Shown here: in pieces, positions 1-8,217 of the stretch
Position numbering within the stretch: position 1 is the first letter of the stretch
Layout of the letters: each line of letters opens with the position of its first letter
Source of the DNA: Dictyocoela muelleri
Lineage: Eukaryota > Microsporidia
Reading direction: 5' to 3'
DNA length: 16,310 nt
Assembly: GCA_016256075.1 (NCBI GenBank)
Contig: SDVU01000269.1
Location: forward strand, 1 to 16,310
Notes under the pieces: model-generated
Databases searched by the model: none
Told to the model about the DNA's origin: nothing
What the model saw: the letters and a program-made list of their open reading frames with translations, nothing else
Position numbers and translations under genes: made by a program

Positions 1-36
1 GGTAACTTCCATATTTGGTAGTAAAAAAAATATGTT

Positions 37-153
37 ATTATATATGAAGATAACTCGTGATTTCACGCTTATTATAAATAAGAATGTTATGATTTCCTTT
101 TATAGATGGCGATTTACTGAAAATCAGACGGGCGCCTAACCCGCTGGAGAACC
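37..153 (+). repeat. Half copy of a palindromic repeat family
   Basis: This stretch matches the right arm of the large palindrome at 9441-9770: both contain the sequence ACGCTTATT, an AAATAAGAA tract, TTTCCT(C)TTAT, GGATG/AGATGG and end in GGAGAACC. Here the second arm is not present after the end, so it is either a solo arm or the other arm lies outside the window to the left. Identity is clear but imperfect. It has no coding potential that I can see. Another short piece of the same family is at 14693-14727. Confidence 0.6.
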
Positions 154-655
154 AAAATCTCTTGTTTTTTATTATTTATGAAATACAATAAATATAATAA
201 TTTATATTTTAATTAATATTTTATAAGAGAGTAAGATAATAAATGAATTTTAGGTGATGATGTAAAATTTTGGGGTTTTGAAAAATTTTGGAGTTTATGA
301 AAATTTTTGGGTGAATATTATAAACAACAACTTAAATTAAATAAATTTATTTAAAAATAATATAAATCAAAAATAATTTAATTAAATAATTAATTTAAAA
401 ATAATTAATTAAATTTATTTAAAAATAATATAAATAGAAAATAATTTAATTAAATAAATTAATTTAAAAATAATTAAATAAATTAATTTAAAATTATATA
501 AATCAAAAATAATTTAATTAAATTAATTTAAAAATAATTAAATAAATTAATTTAAAAATAATTAATTTAATTAATTCAAAAATAATTAATCAAATTAATT
601 TAAAAATAATTAAATAAATTAATTTAAAAATAATTAATTAAATATTATAGGGTTA
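154..655. repeat. AT-rich low-complexity and degenerate tandem repeats
   Basis: From about 330 to 655 the sequence is an irregular tandem array built on AATTAATTTAAAAATAATT-type units of about 20-25 bp, with variable insertion of AAATAAATT. Between 240 and 320 there are three loosely repeated GAAAAATTTTGG-type units. No gene is visible in this stretch. It is probably slippage-expanded AT-rich spacer. Confidence 0.6.
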
Positions 656-662
656 TTCATTG

Positions 663-767
663 ATATAAATAATAAATTCAAAAATATAAATAATAAATTC
701 AAAATATAAATAATAAATTCAAAAACATAAATAGTAAATTCGAAATAGAAATAATAAATTCAAAAAT
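663..767 (+). repeat. Short tandem repeat, about 19-20 bp unit, five copies
   Basis: Five successive copies of an ATAAATAATAAATTCAAAA-like unit can be read, the fourth and fifth with substitutions (AGTAAATTCGAAA, GAAATAATAAATTC). The first units are almost identical, so the array looks recently expanded. There is no protein-coding or CRISPR-like organisation: units have no separate spacers. Confidence 0.75.
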
Positions 768-1328
768 AATTTAATAATAATCACTAATATTAATATAACT
801 ATTAATAGCTTCCAAAATTGATCTGAAATAATTATTAAAATCAAAATCGACTAGATTATCAATTACAGAATTTATATTAGCTTTTAATCATAACCTAGTC
901 GTGATCGAGGTCAATTAGAGTTCAAATTCGATTTAATATTCGAAAAAAAGATTTTCCATCGTGTTTAATTATGGATAATATGATGTTAGAGCATAGTTTG
1001 AATGTTTAGCTCTTTATTTGTGCTTTTTAATTGACGTATTGCACTGGAGTGCGGCTATATTGAAGGTACTATTCTAGGATATTTGTTTAATCTTTCTCGC
1101 CGTCTTCTCCATTAATGGTGCTTATGTGACGTCTTCGATAGTAAATATTAAGCTTATTAAAAATAGAAAATTGTTTTATCATTGTATTTATTAAACATCT
1201 CCTGTGTTATAAATTTTGTCTCTTTATATAGCTTTTTGTGATTAATTAAAATAAATTATTTTTTAATTAAGACGCGCTATAAAACCTTTATTTCTTTAAT
1301 GTAATTTTAGAAATAAAGTTGTTTTATG
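768..1328. other. No gene recognised
   Basis: Downstream (in the minus direction) of the transposase fragment at 1329-1865 this stretch should hold the transposase C-terminus with the last acidic catalytic residue, but no reading frame resembling it is visible. It is mixed AT-rich spacer with a slightly more complex block at 1000-1140. No RNA gene or repeat match was found. Confidence 0.4.
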
Positions 1329-1865
1329 TTAATAATACAACATTAATAAACCACATTTATTGAATCTTACGTTATCCATTACAAGCACTGTATTTTTAAC
1401 AAAAATACCTAGTGCGGCTATTTCTCTTATAAAATTATTAAAAATATTTTGATCATAACCTCCATCAATAATTTTATAGTATTCGATATCAGTTATAGAC
1501 ATAATTGCGCATAATGAAATAAAATGTTCCCTAGATTTAGAATGATACGAAACTGGATTTACAATTGGTATTAAATATTTATAATTTATTGATGTAAGCA
1601 GGTTAAAACCTGATTCGTCGAAAAATAATTTTTTCTTTCTGAGCATTGTAATTTGTATGCAATATTTTCTTTTTAAATTTTTATGCGAATACTTTAATAT
1701 AATGTTTGACCTTTTGTGTATTATTTTTCTTTTCAACCCACTTTCTCTTAGCATTATGTCTACTTTTTGAATTGATAAATTAATATTCACCTCACTTTAT
1801 TTTTCTTGTGTCCCCTGATGAGTTATTGAATTGAAGTTTTCAAAAAGTTTGTCACGGGACTTGGA
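1329..1865 (-). pseudogene. IS630/Tc1-mariner transposase, central part (DDE core), broken
   Basis: Cut-and-paste DNA transposase remnant. Reading on the minus strand, the stretch 1806-1865 still shows an ORF piece (…NSITHQGTQEK) that resembles the linker between helix-turn-helix and catalytic domains. It is followed by a 153-codon open frame starting at 1790 with SIQKVDIMLRESGLKRK, a second DNA-binding helix typical of this family. The first catalytic motif is FFDESGFNL (D at the centre) and the second is VLVMDNVRF, where family members usually have DNVRFHK; here the H is N. The frame ends soon after, so the third acidic residue and the C-terminus are missing. An in-frame stop separates the 1806-1865 piece from the main frame. 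The N-terminal helix-turn-helix part lies 1.8 kb away at 3636-3890, separated by an inserted element. The gene cannot make an active transposase. Confidence 0.8.
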
Positions 1866-1912
1866 TGTACAGGGTCTATGGGAGTCCACTTTTCAAATTT
1901 TTAAAATAAAAT
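1866..1912 (+). repeat. Left terminal inverted repeat of the integrase element
   Basis: Begins TGTACAGGGTCTATGG, then GAGTCCACTTTT and an AT tract. Its reverse complement is found at 3580-3635, which has an extra short insert but the same TGT..CAGGG.CTAT.GG and TGTCCACTTTT blocks. These define the element's ends. Confidence 0.7.
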
Positions 1913-3579
1913 CGATTTGAAATAATTTAAAAATTTAAATCATTTTAAAATATTTATTTTATTTTTTTAAAACATTATAATTTGGTGTTACATCGCAGGA
2001 GTTTTTTATTTTTTTTATTAAATTTATAAATTCGAAAAAATATTAAATTAATAAACTATAATATATTAAATAAAGAATTTAAAAATATAAAACAAAATTT
2101 TAAGGATTTTTAATTAATTGGTGATAGATCAGGACTTAAGAAATAGTTATAATAATTTTTTTATCTTCATCCGATCTTATAGTTGCATTAATTATATTAT
2201 TCAAACTTATAATTGTATAAACAGTAGTATATAAATAGTCATACAAAGCACTCGTCTAGTAGTTCTATTGTTATCTAATTGAACTCTTCTTATAAGTTTT
2301 TGCCCAATAATCATTGGTATTGTATCATTAGGCCCATTATTCTTACCACTATTCTTTCTTCAGCAATATCACTATTATAAATTGCCCTAGATCTAATATT
2401 ATCTATTTCGGCTATATTACAATCATTATAAATTAAGTTTTTATCTATATCATCATTATAAAGATTATTTGATTCTATATGCGATATATAGTCGTTCAGG
2501 TCTTCAATGTTATAATGTCTTTCTAAGTAATCATAAACACTACGACCGAACATTAATTCGAAAGGCGAATTTCTTGTTGTTTTATGTAAAAAAATCTTAT
2601 ATGAATAAGTTACTTCTGCATACACACGAGTCCATCTACCAGAAATATTAAGGTTAAAACAAGTGCTACTTATGTTGAACTTCAAAGTTTGATATAATCT
2701 TTCTACCTGACCTTGAACACATGGACATCTTGCTCTTCCCCAAACATAACGAATATATATTTTCACTAATAGCATTTATATTATTATTGCAAAATTCTCT
2801 TCTATTATCAGTATGAATGATGAAAGGTTGACCAAATATTAAAATAACTTTTTTTATTTCAGAAACCACTTCATTGCTATTTTTTGATTTTAATGCAAAT
2901 GTTCAGGAATATTGTGAAAAACTATCTAAACCAACAAGCAGCTGATGAGCTCATCATTAATTTCCCTATATCTTCTTAAATCAACCAAATCGAAAGAATA
3001 TATTCGCCGTACAAATATGCTCTAATAGAAGTAATTTGTGGGCGTGTATTCATTAAATTACGAGCTATACATTGATGACATTGTCTCAGAACGTTATCTA
3101 TTTAGTTTCTACACTAGTTTTTCAATTTATTTTTCAAAAAATCCATTAACCTATGTCTGCCCGGATGCCCATTCTCAACATGTATCATATTAATATATTC
3201 AAATTTTGATTGATTCTCTTCTGCGAAAAATCTCAGTAATGATGCCTCACTTTTTTAAAAATAAAAATTATTTGCGTCGTTATCTTTCACTAAATTTTTT
3301 TTAATGATTTATAAAGTTTTACTGTCAATCCTATTATGGATACGCTGCGGTAATATCGAATGTGTCAAGTATTCCTTGATCTCATTTCTTTGTGTGTTAT
3401 TTAATTTAATTAATCGCATAAAAGTAACGTCTATAATTTTTTTCTAAATATTTAAAAACAAAATGAAATTTTAAGATATTTAAAAAATAAAATGAAAGTT
3501 TAAAATTACAACTTTTTATTACAGATAATTTTATTAAAACATAATTTTTATAATTAAAATTTACAGAATAAAAATTTTG

Positions 3580-3635
3580 ATTTTATTTTTAAAATTTTAA
3601 AAGTGGACACCATTAGACACCTATAGTCCCTGACA
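3580..3635 (-). repeat. Right terminal inverted repeat of the integrase element
   Basis: Read on the minus strand it starts TGTCAGGGACTATAGG and continues to TGTCCACTTTTAAAATTTT, matching the left end at 1866-1912 apart from a roughly 8-bp insertion. The plus strand ends CCCTGACA. Confidence 0.7.
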
Positions 3636-3890
3636 GAGATTAATAATTTTTGGAGTTTTAATATTGTTATTTAATTTTGAACGAAGTTTAATATTATTGT
3701 ATTCTTCAAAGGTTACCTGGTCATTTTTGTGAAATAATTTTAAAAGTTTATAGATTGAGTTTAAATAGATCCCCGTTATCATTGATATTTTATTTGCATT
3801 ATGATTGTTTCTTAGTCTAAAAATTCGATCAAAGTGTGATTTTGTGATTGTTATTCGTTTTTTTGGTACTGGTTCATTTTGGTAAAACAC
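3636..3890 (-). pseudogene. IS630/Tc1-mariner transposase, N-terminal helix-turn-helix part
   Basis: An open frame starting at 3890 encodes about 80 residues before running into the inserted element's end. It contains PKKRITITKSHFDRIFRL and a helix-turn-helix-like segment (NANKISMITGIYLNSIYKLL), typical of the N-terminal DNA-binding domain that recognises the transposon ends. It joins logically to the fragment at 1329-1865 across the 1866-3635 insertion, so both were one gene. The first codons overlap the palindrome at 3860-4183; whether that palindrome carries the natural start or was inserted there is unclear. Confidence 0.75.
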
Positions 3891-4183
3891 TTTTTTTAAA
3901 TATGAGAAGAGATGAACAATATTATAAATATAAAACTTCTTTATAACAAAAATGTAGACTGCAAAGTGAAGTTACTATCTTATGGGCTCTTATGAATAGA
4001 TACAAAATCTTGTCATAGCCTACGGCTATGACAAGATTTTGTATCTATTTATAAGAGCTCAGAATATAGTAACTTCACCCTGCAGTCTAAATTTATGTTA
4101 GAAAGAATTTTTATATTTAGTAATATTGTTCTTCTCTTCTCATCTTTAAAAAAAGTGTTACCAAAATGAACCAGTACCAAAAA
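3860..4183. repeat. Palindromic element 1, arms of about 160 bp, 3-nt loop
   Basis: The left arm (3860-4020) begins TTTTTGGTACTGGTTCATTT and is repeated inverted at 4024-4183 with roughly one difference in ten bases. The centre is CATAGCC-TAC-GGCTATG, so only three bases separate the arms. The tips resemble those of the palindrome at 13905-14073 (TTTTGGTACTG.TTC), suggesting one family of snap-back elements. The left tip coincides with the first codons of the transposase at 3636-3890. There is no coding capacity. RNA from it would fold into a long double strand. Confidence 0.85.
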
Positions 4184-4281
4184 TTTTAATCATTGTTATT
4201 ATAAACATCTCATATTGGCATTAATAATTTCAGATATCCCATATTATAATAGTCGGTTTTCTGTATTAATAAATACAGGGT

Positions 4282-4866
4282 TTTTCAGAAAATAATGAAC
4301 AAAATTCAGAAAAGAATGGACAGATTTCATAAAAGAATTGATAGATTTCAGAAAAAAAAATGGAAAAAAAATCAGAAAATTAAAAAATAGAAAATTAAAA
4401 AATAAAAAATAAAAAGAAAAAACTTAAAATAGAAAGAATAAATTTAAAAAATTAAAAAAAGAAAGTTTTAATTTTAAAAATTAAAAATTAAAAAGTTGTG
4501 ATCTTGTCTGGTCTTTTCGTCAATGTAAAAGAACGGATTTAAAAATTTTCTAATTTATTTTAATATAAAAATAGGGGAAAAACGGCCTGAAACTTTAATG
4601 GCAGGAAACAGTCAAAATCCAAAAGTTGAATATAAAAATAAAATTTAAAGTTTAAATTTTAAAATTTAAAATTTTAATTTTATATTCAACTATTTAATTT
4701 TTAATTTTATTTTATTTTTTTATTTTTTTAAATTTATTCTTTCTATTTTAAGTTTTTTTCATTTTTATTTTTTTTTCTTATTTTTTTCATTCTTTTCTAT
4801 AATATGTCCATTCTTTTTTGAAATCTGTCCATTCTTTTCTGAAATCTGTCCATTATTTTCTGAAAT
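4282..4866. mobile_element. Foldback-like element with tandem repeats in its arms
   Basis: Left arm about 4282-4500 and right arm about 4680-4866 are inverted copies. Their tips hold two to four copies of a 24-25-bp unit (CAGAAAAGAATGGACAGATTT on the left, its complement on the right), followed inward by matching A/T-rich tracts, for instance ACTTAAAATAGAAAGAATAA. The middle (4500-4625) is unique sequence without a gene, and a smaller stem lies at 4626-4690 (TTGAATATAAAAATAAAATT and its complement). Long inverted arms composed of short tandem repeats are characteristic of foldback elements. A protein reading of the right arm on the minus strand is a by-product of the repeat. Confidence 0.65.
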
Positions 4867-4914
4867 ATGCCCATTATTTTATGAAATACTCTGTAATACT
4901 TCATAAATCTACAT

Positions 4915-5065
4915 AAAAATGTAATCGAGAGGTTTTTGACGGTCATAAGATAAATATATGGCTTTACTAAAAAACTTTGCAGCCAATTATATAAAATCTT
5001 ATTGTCGTATTTCGTACTCATTCTATACCTATTAAGTTAAACAGATATCTTATTCTTACATCATT
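4915..5065 (+). repeat. Direct repeat, copy 1, left of the Mutator element
   Basis: About 150 bp starting AAAAATGTAATCGAGA and ending TTACATCATT. It recurs in the same orientation at 8061-8217 at an estimated four-fifths identity, immediately on the other side of the MULE. On the minus strand this copy is open (from an ATG at 5021) with a segment YDNKILYNWLQSFLVKPYI that faintly resembles the region before the DGTFK motif of MULE transposases, so the repeat may itself be a piece of an older MULE. That protein reading is uncertain; the repeat is directly visible. Confidence 0.75.
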
Positions 5066-5068
5066 CGG

Positions 5069-5134
5069 CATTCTGAAAAAAACGACAATGTCGTTTTTTC
5101 AGAAAATTTTGTAGGCATTTTTCCGAAAAAATGC
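5069..5134 (+). repeat. MULE left terminal inverted repeat, containing two hairpins
   Basis: CATTCTGAAAAAAACGAC...GTCGTTTTTTCAGAA (first hairpin) then GTAGGCATTTTTCCGAAAAAATGCC (second hairpin). The reverse complement of 7997-8060 aligns along the full length with a few differences. The second half resembles the ends of the small element at 5855-6814 and the hairpin at 16237-16288, suggesting a related family of ends. Confidence 0.75.
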
Positions 5135-6179
5135 CAACTCCAAATGGACAATTTTTTTGAAATCATAAAATCACAAAGGGAAAAAATAAGATCATACATG
5201 ATAGTTTTGTATATAACACGATGAAAAAATACAATAATCATATATGGTGGAGGTGCATAAGAAGAGTTTTCTCTTGTAAAATCAACACTGACTTTGAAAT
5301 TTTTCATATATTATCATCTAAAACGCATTGACATATATACGATAAAGAATGAATACAAAGATAAGAGTGAATAGTCACCTGAAAAATCTTCGGCTAATCG
5401 ATAGAAAATTTTGAAAATACTTTGTTACAAGGACTCATTATTTAAATGACGTGGAAGTTTCTGATTTAAACAAAATTTATAACATTCGATACTATTTTAC
5501 ACGCATAATAAATAAAAAATTCAATAATAAAAAAATCAAGATATAGAAATTTATAATTGTACAAATATACATTTGACAATAATATTTTTTGCAATATGAT
5601 AATAGAAACCACAATGAAGATATAATAATCATTTTTTATGTTAATAATAATTCCAAAATTTCAGAAAATTCAAAATTTGCATCGGAGATAAAAATTTTAT
5701 ATTTTTTCCTGAAGGTTTCGAACAAGTATACATACATCATGAATCTTACTTTTCTAAAATAATACCTATAGTATATATATTTATGAATAAAAGAAATACA
5801 AATTCATATAATAATGCATTTTCATATATTAGAAGCAAAATAAACAAAACCTTCGGGTCTTGTTCGAAAAGATGCCTACCACCAAGGTAGCTACCTTTAA
5901 AATATTTTTTTTATTTTTTAACTCTTAATGGTTTTTTTTGAAAATTAAAAAAAATATTTAAATTTTAAAAATAAATTTTATATGATTATTTAATTATATT
6001 CCAGTTATTTGAGAAATTCTTTTTGCCAATTTTTGAAAATTTTAAGACAAGTATATTAAAAGATTTTACGAATGTTTTTAATTATTAAAATTACAGAATA
6101 TGATTATCCAAAGTGCTTTAGGAATATGATAAATATCGTAATTTTCAAAAAAAATAGCACCTTAATTTTTTTTATTTCC

Positions 6180-6420
6180 ATTAATAAGATTAAAAGTATT
6201 AATTCTTATTTTAAAAAAACAGAATATTCGAAAAAAAACAAATATGCAATTATTTATATGCATGATCAAATATATAAGAGTTTCCAAAAATGGTCACTTT
6301 GTTACTATTTTTGGAAACTCTTATATATTTGATCATGTATATAGATAAGTGCATATTTGTTTTTTTTTTCGAATATTCTGTTTTTTTAAAATAAGAATTA
6401 ATACTTCTAGTCTTATCAAT
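6180..6420. repeat. Palindromic element 2, arms of about 111 bp, 17-nt loop
   Basis: ATTAATAAGATTAAAAGTATT... at 6180-6290 is repeated inverted at 6308-6420 (…AATACTTCTAGTCTTATCAAT), sharing CAGAATATTCG and TATATAAGAGTTTCCAAAAA tracts. The loop TGGTCACTTTGTTACTA separates them. An 86-codon frame across it is an accident of the palindrome. It lies inside the 5855-6814 element, so it is either part of it or a later insertion. Confidence 0.85.
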
Positions 6421-6744
6421 GTAAATAAGAAGGGGTCTAAAAGCCGAGTGAGAACCTAATTAACAGGAAATGATAATTTTAATTTTAATTTTCGTACTAA
6501 TACCAGTTTTTTTTTAACTTAAATTTTTTAAAAGAACAACAATAAACCCACTATTCTCATTTTAACAGTTGTTAAAATTAGATTAAGAAGTCATTACATG
6601 TAAACAATGATTCACATGAATTAATTTTTTTTTATCTTTTAAAAAATTGAATGTTTTCGTATCATTATTAAATTAATTATGATATCAAGTAAAAATTTTT
6701 ATTTTATAAAGAATATTTAACAATTTAAAAAAATCAAAAATTTT

Positions 6745-6813
6745 GCTTTTGTTCGGAAAAGTGCCTACTTGAAAAAAAAAATTTATAAAGTAGGCATTTT
6801 TCCGAATAAGAGC
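6745..6813. repeat. Hairpin at the right end of the inner element
   Basis: GCTTTTGTTCGGAAAAGTGCCTACTT is followed after an A/T spacer by its inverted copy AAGTAGGCATTTTTCCGAATAAGAGC. The right arm is the terminal repeat of the 5855-6814 element. Similar hairpins are at 5110-5133 and 16237-16288. Confidence 0.75.
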
Positions 6814-6995
6814 CACACCTTGAAATATATCGTAATGGGTTTTAAACTTACTGCGCAAAACCCATTATAAAATATATTTAAAAATTCTGAAATAAAAGGA
6901 TGTTATTTTGATCTAACACAAATAATAATAAAATTTTTGAAAACAAATAAATTAATTAAAATATATAAAATGAATTTCGATTTTAAAAAAATCAT

Positions 6996-7010
6996 AAAAT
7001 ATATGATCTT
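6996..7010 (+). repeat. 15-bp direct repeat, left (target duplication)
   Basis: AAAATATATGATCTT occurs here and identically at 7376-7390, exactly flanking the 7011-7375 insert. The MULE reading frame KYM runs into the left copy and continues after the right one (KYMIFLTFVP), which shows that this is a duplicated target site. Confidence 0.8.
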
Positions 7011-7375
7011 ATATATTATATTACATGCTGACAACATCCATAGCTGCCAACCCGGAGAGTTGTCTCCAACCATAGTCTTATGATCTTTTGTTCCTGGTGT
7101 TATAATAATACGTCACTTCCTAAGCTACACATAAGCCCAGCTGTATACGCGATTTACGTTTTATTAATGACTCGACAGGATACAGGTAATTAGAGTTTTT
7201 TTTTCATGATATTTTATTTATCACTACTTTTTGCCGAGATGCGTCGCCGCACTCATCCTCACACCTAGGAGAGTTTTTTCTGCTTCATTGTCATATTAGA
7301 CCAAGTCTTTCTCAGCTATACCACACTGGAAAAACTGTATATTAATACTATATTTCTATAGTTTTTGACCGCTTA
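7011..7375 (-). mobile_element. SINE-like retroposed sequence, copy 1
   Basis: A 365-bp insertion into MULE coding sequence with a perfect 15-bp target duplication, no terminal inverted repeats, and a long variable-type duplication, all as expected for LINE-mobilised retroposons. A diverged inverted copy lies at about 9945-10262. On the minus strand both copies conserve two hairpins: one with a GCGA (GNRA-type) loop at 7236-7254 and one GGAGA..TCTCC at 7054-7067 followed by GGGTTGGCAG. The minus-strand 5' end begins TTAAGCGGTCAAAAACTATA, a 29-bp block found exactly again at 16205-16233 just downstream of a tRNA-like sequence, so copy 1 could be a 5'-truncated member of a tRNA-headed family. 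That last link is inference. Confidence 0.6.
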
Positions 7376-7390
7376 AAAATATATGATCTT
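7376..7390 (+). repeat. 15-bp direct repeat, right (target duplication)
   Basis: Identical to 6996-7010. The MULE frame resumes here and continues with LTFVPTNII, so the inserted 365 bp can be excised in thought to give a continuous target. Confidence 0.8.
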
Positions 7391-7996
7391 CCTAACATTT
7401 GTCCCAACCAATATTATTAAAAATGAATTCATAAAATACGCTTGCTTAAGGAAGTATCAATGTTAAAATTTATCATTTATATCAAGAATAATTTTATAGA
7501 TAATAATAAAAAAATTACCAACTAAGGAAATCACATATTGAACAACTAATCAGCAAATTCATGACAATATTCCTACCACAACGAACAGTTGTGAAGCGTA
7601 TCACAGAAATTTAAATTCAAAAATTTTGAAAAGGGCTAGCCATTAGGAAAAATCATTGATAATTTAAAGAAAGAGGAACGAAGAATAAATTTTATAATTA
7701 CTGGTTTGAAATCTGTCCAATTTCTTATAAATAAAAAAGACAACCAACTAAGAAACGTGGTTGTGAATTTTGAGAATATTCTGATTATGAATTTTATGAT
7801 AATTTATTTAAATTTTAGATATATTTCTAAATTAAATTATAAATTAATAAAATTTAATTAATTATATTTTAATTTAAAAATGATCACTAAAGCAATTATT
7901 TTGATTGTTACTATTTAGTGTTTATATTCATAATAATATTTACTATTGAAAACATTTTATTTTTACAAATTGATTAAAATTTTATTTTTATGACAT

Positions 7997-8060
7997 TGCA
8001 TTTTTTCGGATTAATGCCAACAACATTTCAGAAAAACGACTTTGTCGTTTTTCGGAAATG
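7997..8060 (-). repeat. MULE right terminal inverted repeat
   Basis: GCATTTTTTCGGATTAATGCCAAC followed by a hairpin CAGAAAAACGAC-TTT-GTCGTTTTTCGG. Read on the minus strand it aligns with 5069-5134 over its whole length. Confidence 0.7.
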
Positions 8061-8217
8061 AAAAATGTAATCGAGAAGTTGGTGACGTGCATACGATAAA
8101 TTATATGGCCTTACTAAAAAAAAACTTTGCTGTCAATACATATAAAATTTAGTTGTCGTATTTCGTACTCACATCTATACCTATTACCATAATCAGATAT
8201 CTTATTTTTACATCATT
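8061..8217 (+). repeat. Direct repeat, copy 2, right of the Mutator element
   Basis: Starts AAAAATGTAATCGAGA and ends TTTACATCATT, like copy 1 at 4915-5065, with several small length differences. Its minus-strand reading is interrupted where copy 1 is open. It begins immediately at the MULE's right end. Confidence 0.75.

Larger units (their letters stand above)
1866..3635 (-). mobile_element. Integrase-bearing DNA transposon fossil (Ginger/KRBA2-like)
   Basis: A 1.77-kb element lying inside the IS630/Tc1 transposase gene. On the minus strand it retains, in the right order, the parts of a retrovirus/Ty3-type integrase: an N-terminal HHCC zinc-binding region (GHPGRHR near 3160 and CHQC near 3085), a DDE core with HTDN (near 2810) and QGQVER (near 2700), and the adjoining conserved NSPFELMFGRS segment (near 2550). 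There is no sign of gag, protease, reverse transcriptase or long terminal repeats. Instead the ends are inverted repeats starting TGT and ending ACA, which is the hallmark of Ginger-type DNA transposons, whose transposase is related to Gypsy integrases. The coding region is broken in several places (at least three or four) and is treated as a fossil. A solo Ty3 integrase fragment or a Polinton piece is the alternative, but the terminal inverted repeats argue against both. A clean 4-bp target duplication is not visible. Confidence 0.7.
5855..6814. mobile_element. Non-autonomous element with about 25-bp inverted ends, inside the MULE
   Basis: The left end GGGTCTTGTTCGAAAAGATGCCTAC (5855-5879) and the right end, read inverted, GGCTCTTATTCGGAAAAATGCCTAC (6790-6814) are matching inverted repeats. 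MULE transposase coding sequence stops at the left end and resumes right after the right end, which independently marks both boundaries. The flanks AAACCTTC and ACACCTTG agree at six of eight positions, compatible with an old 8-bp target duplication. Inside are a palindrome (6180-6420) and a second inverted copy of the end (6745-6770). No gene of its own is recognisable. Confidence 0.7.
5144..7860 (+). pseudogene. FLYWCH-MULE transposase, degraded and twice interrupted
   Basis: Transposase remnant of a Mutator-like element. A start MDNFFEI at 5144 is followed by a FLYWCH zinc-finger domain (KIIHDSFVYNT..., WWRC at 5244-5255, CKINTD near 5275) and a helix region (SDLNKIYNIRYYFTR near 5462-5505). 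The catalytic domain is seen as FFPEGFEQVYIHHESYF (5706-5756) with PIVYIFMNKRN, where the preceding DGTFK-like motif reads GDKNF. After the inserted element at 5855-6814 the frame resumes with IVMGFKLTAQN, where the family has VMSDFE, so a catalytic aspartate is gone. GCYFDLTQ (6898-6921) has D in place of the conserved H. After the SINE-like insertion, LTFVPTNIIKNEF follows, then IPTTTNSCEAYHRNLNSK (7566-7620) and LGKIIDNLKKEERRINF, the C-terminal signature. Several frameshifts and stops occur between these blocks, for example stops near 5159, 6867 and 7636. Confidence 0.8.
5066..8060 (+). mobile_element. Mutator-like element (MULE) with nested insertions
   Basis: A roughly 3.0-kb element defined by inverted repeats at 5069-5134 and 7997-8060 and a degraded MULE transposase between them, read on the plus strand from 5144 to about 7860. 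Removing the inserted elements at 5855-6814 and 7011-7375 would leave about 1.7 kb, a plausible size for a compact MULE. It sits exactly between two direct copies of a 150-bp repeat. I see no 9-11-bp target duplication of the usual MULE type directly at the ends. Confidence 0.7.

Noticed and set aside
663-767. CRISPR-like array
   Set aside because: Units are contiguous with no spacers, and the sequence is eukaryotic.
2469-2651. Plus-strand frame of 60 residues
   Set aside because: Antisense to the integrase region of the fossil element.
5056-5307. Minus-strand frame of 83 residues
   Set aside because: Antisense to the MULE terminal repeat and FLYWCH domain, which are better supported on the plus strand.
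6072-6332. Plus-strand open frame of 86 residues
   Set aside because: Runs through palindrome 2 and ends in its second arm; coding signal is explained by the repeat.
6430-6475. Similarity of AGGGGTCTAAAAGCCGAG...AACAGGAAA to AGGGGAAAAACGGCCTG...GGCAGGAAA near 4573
   Set aside because: Too short and too gapped to distinguish from chance by eye.
4915-8217. The 150-bp direct repeats as long terminal repeats of a retroelement
   Set aside because: Between them lie MULE inverted ends and a MULE transposase, not reverse transcriptase or gag, and the repeats lack TG...CA ends.
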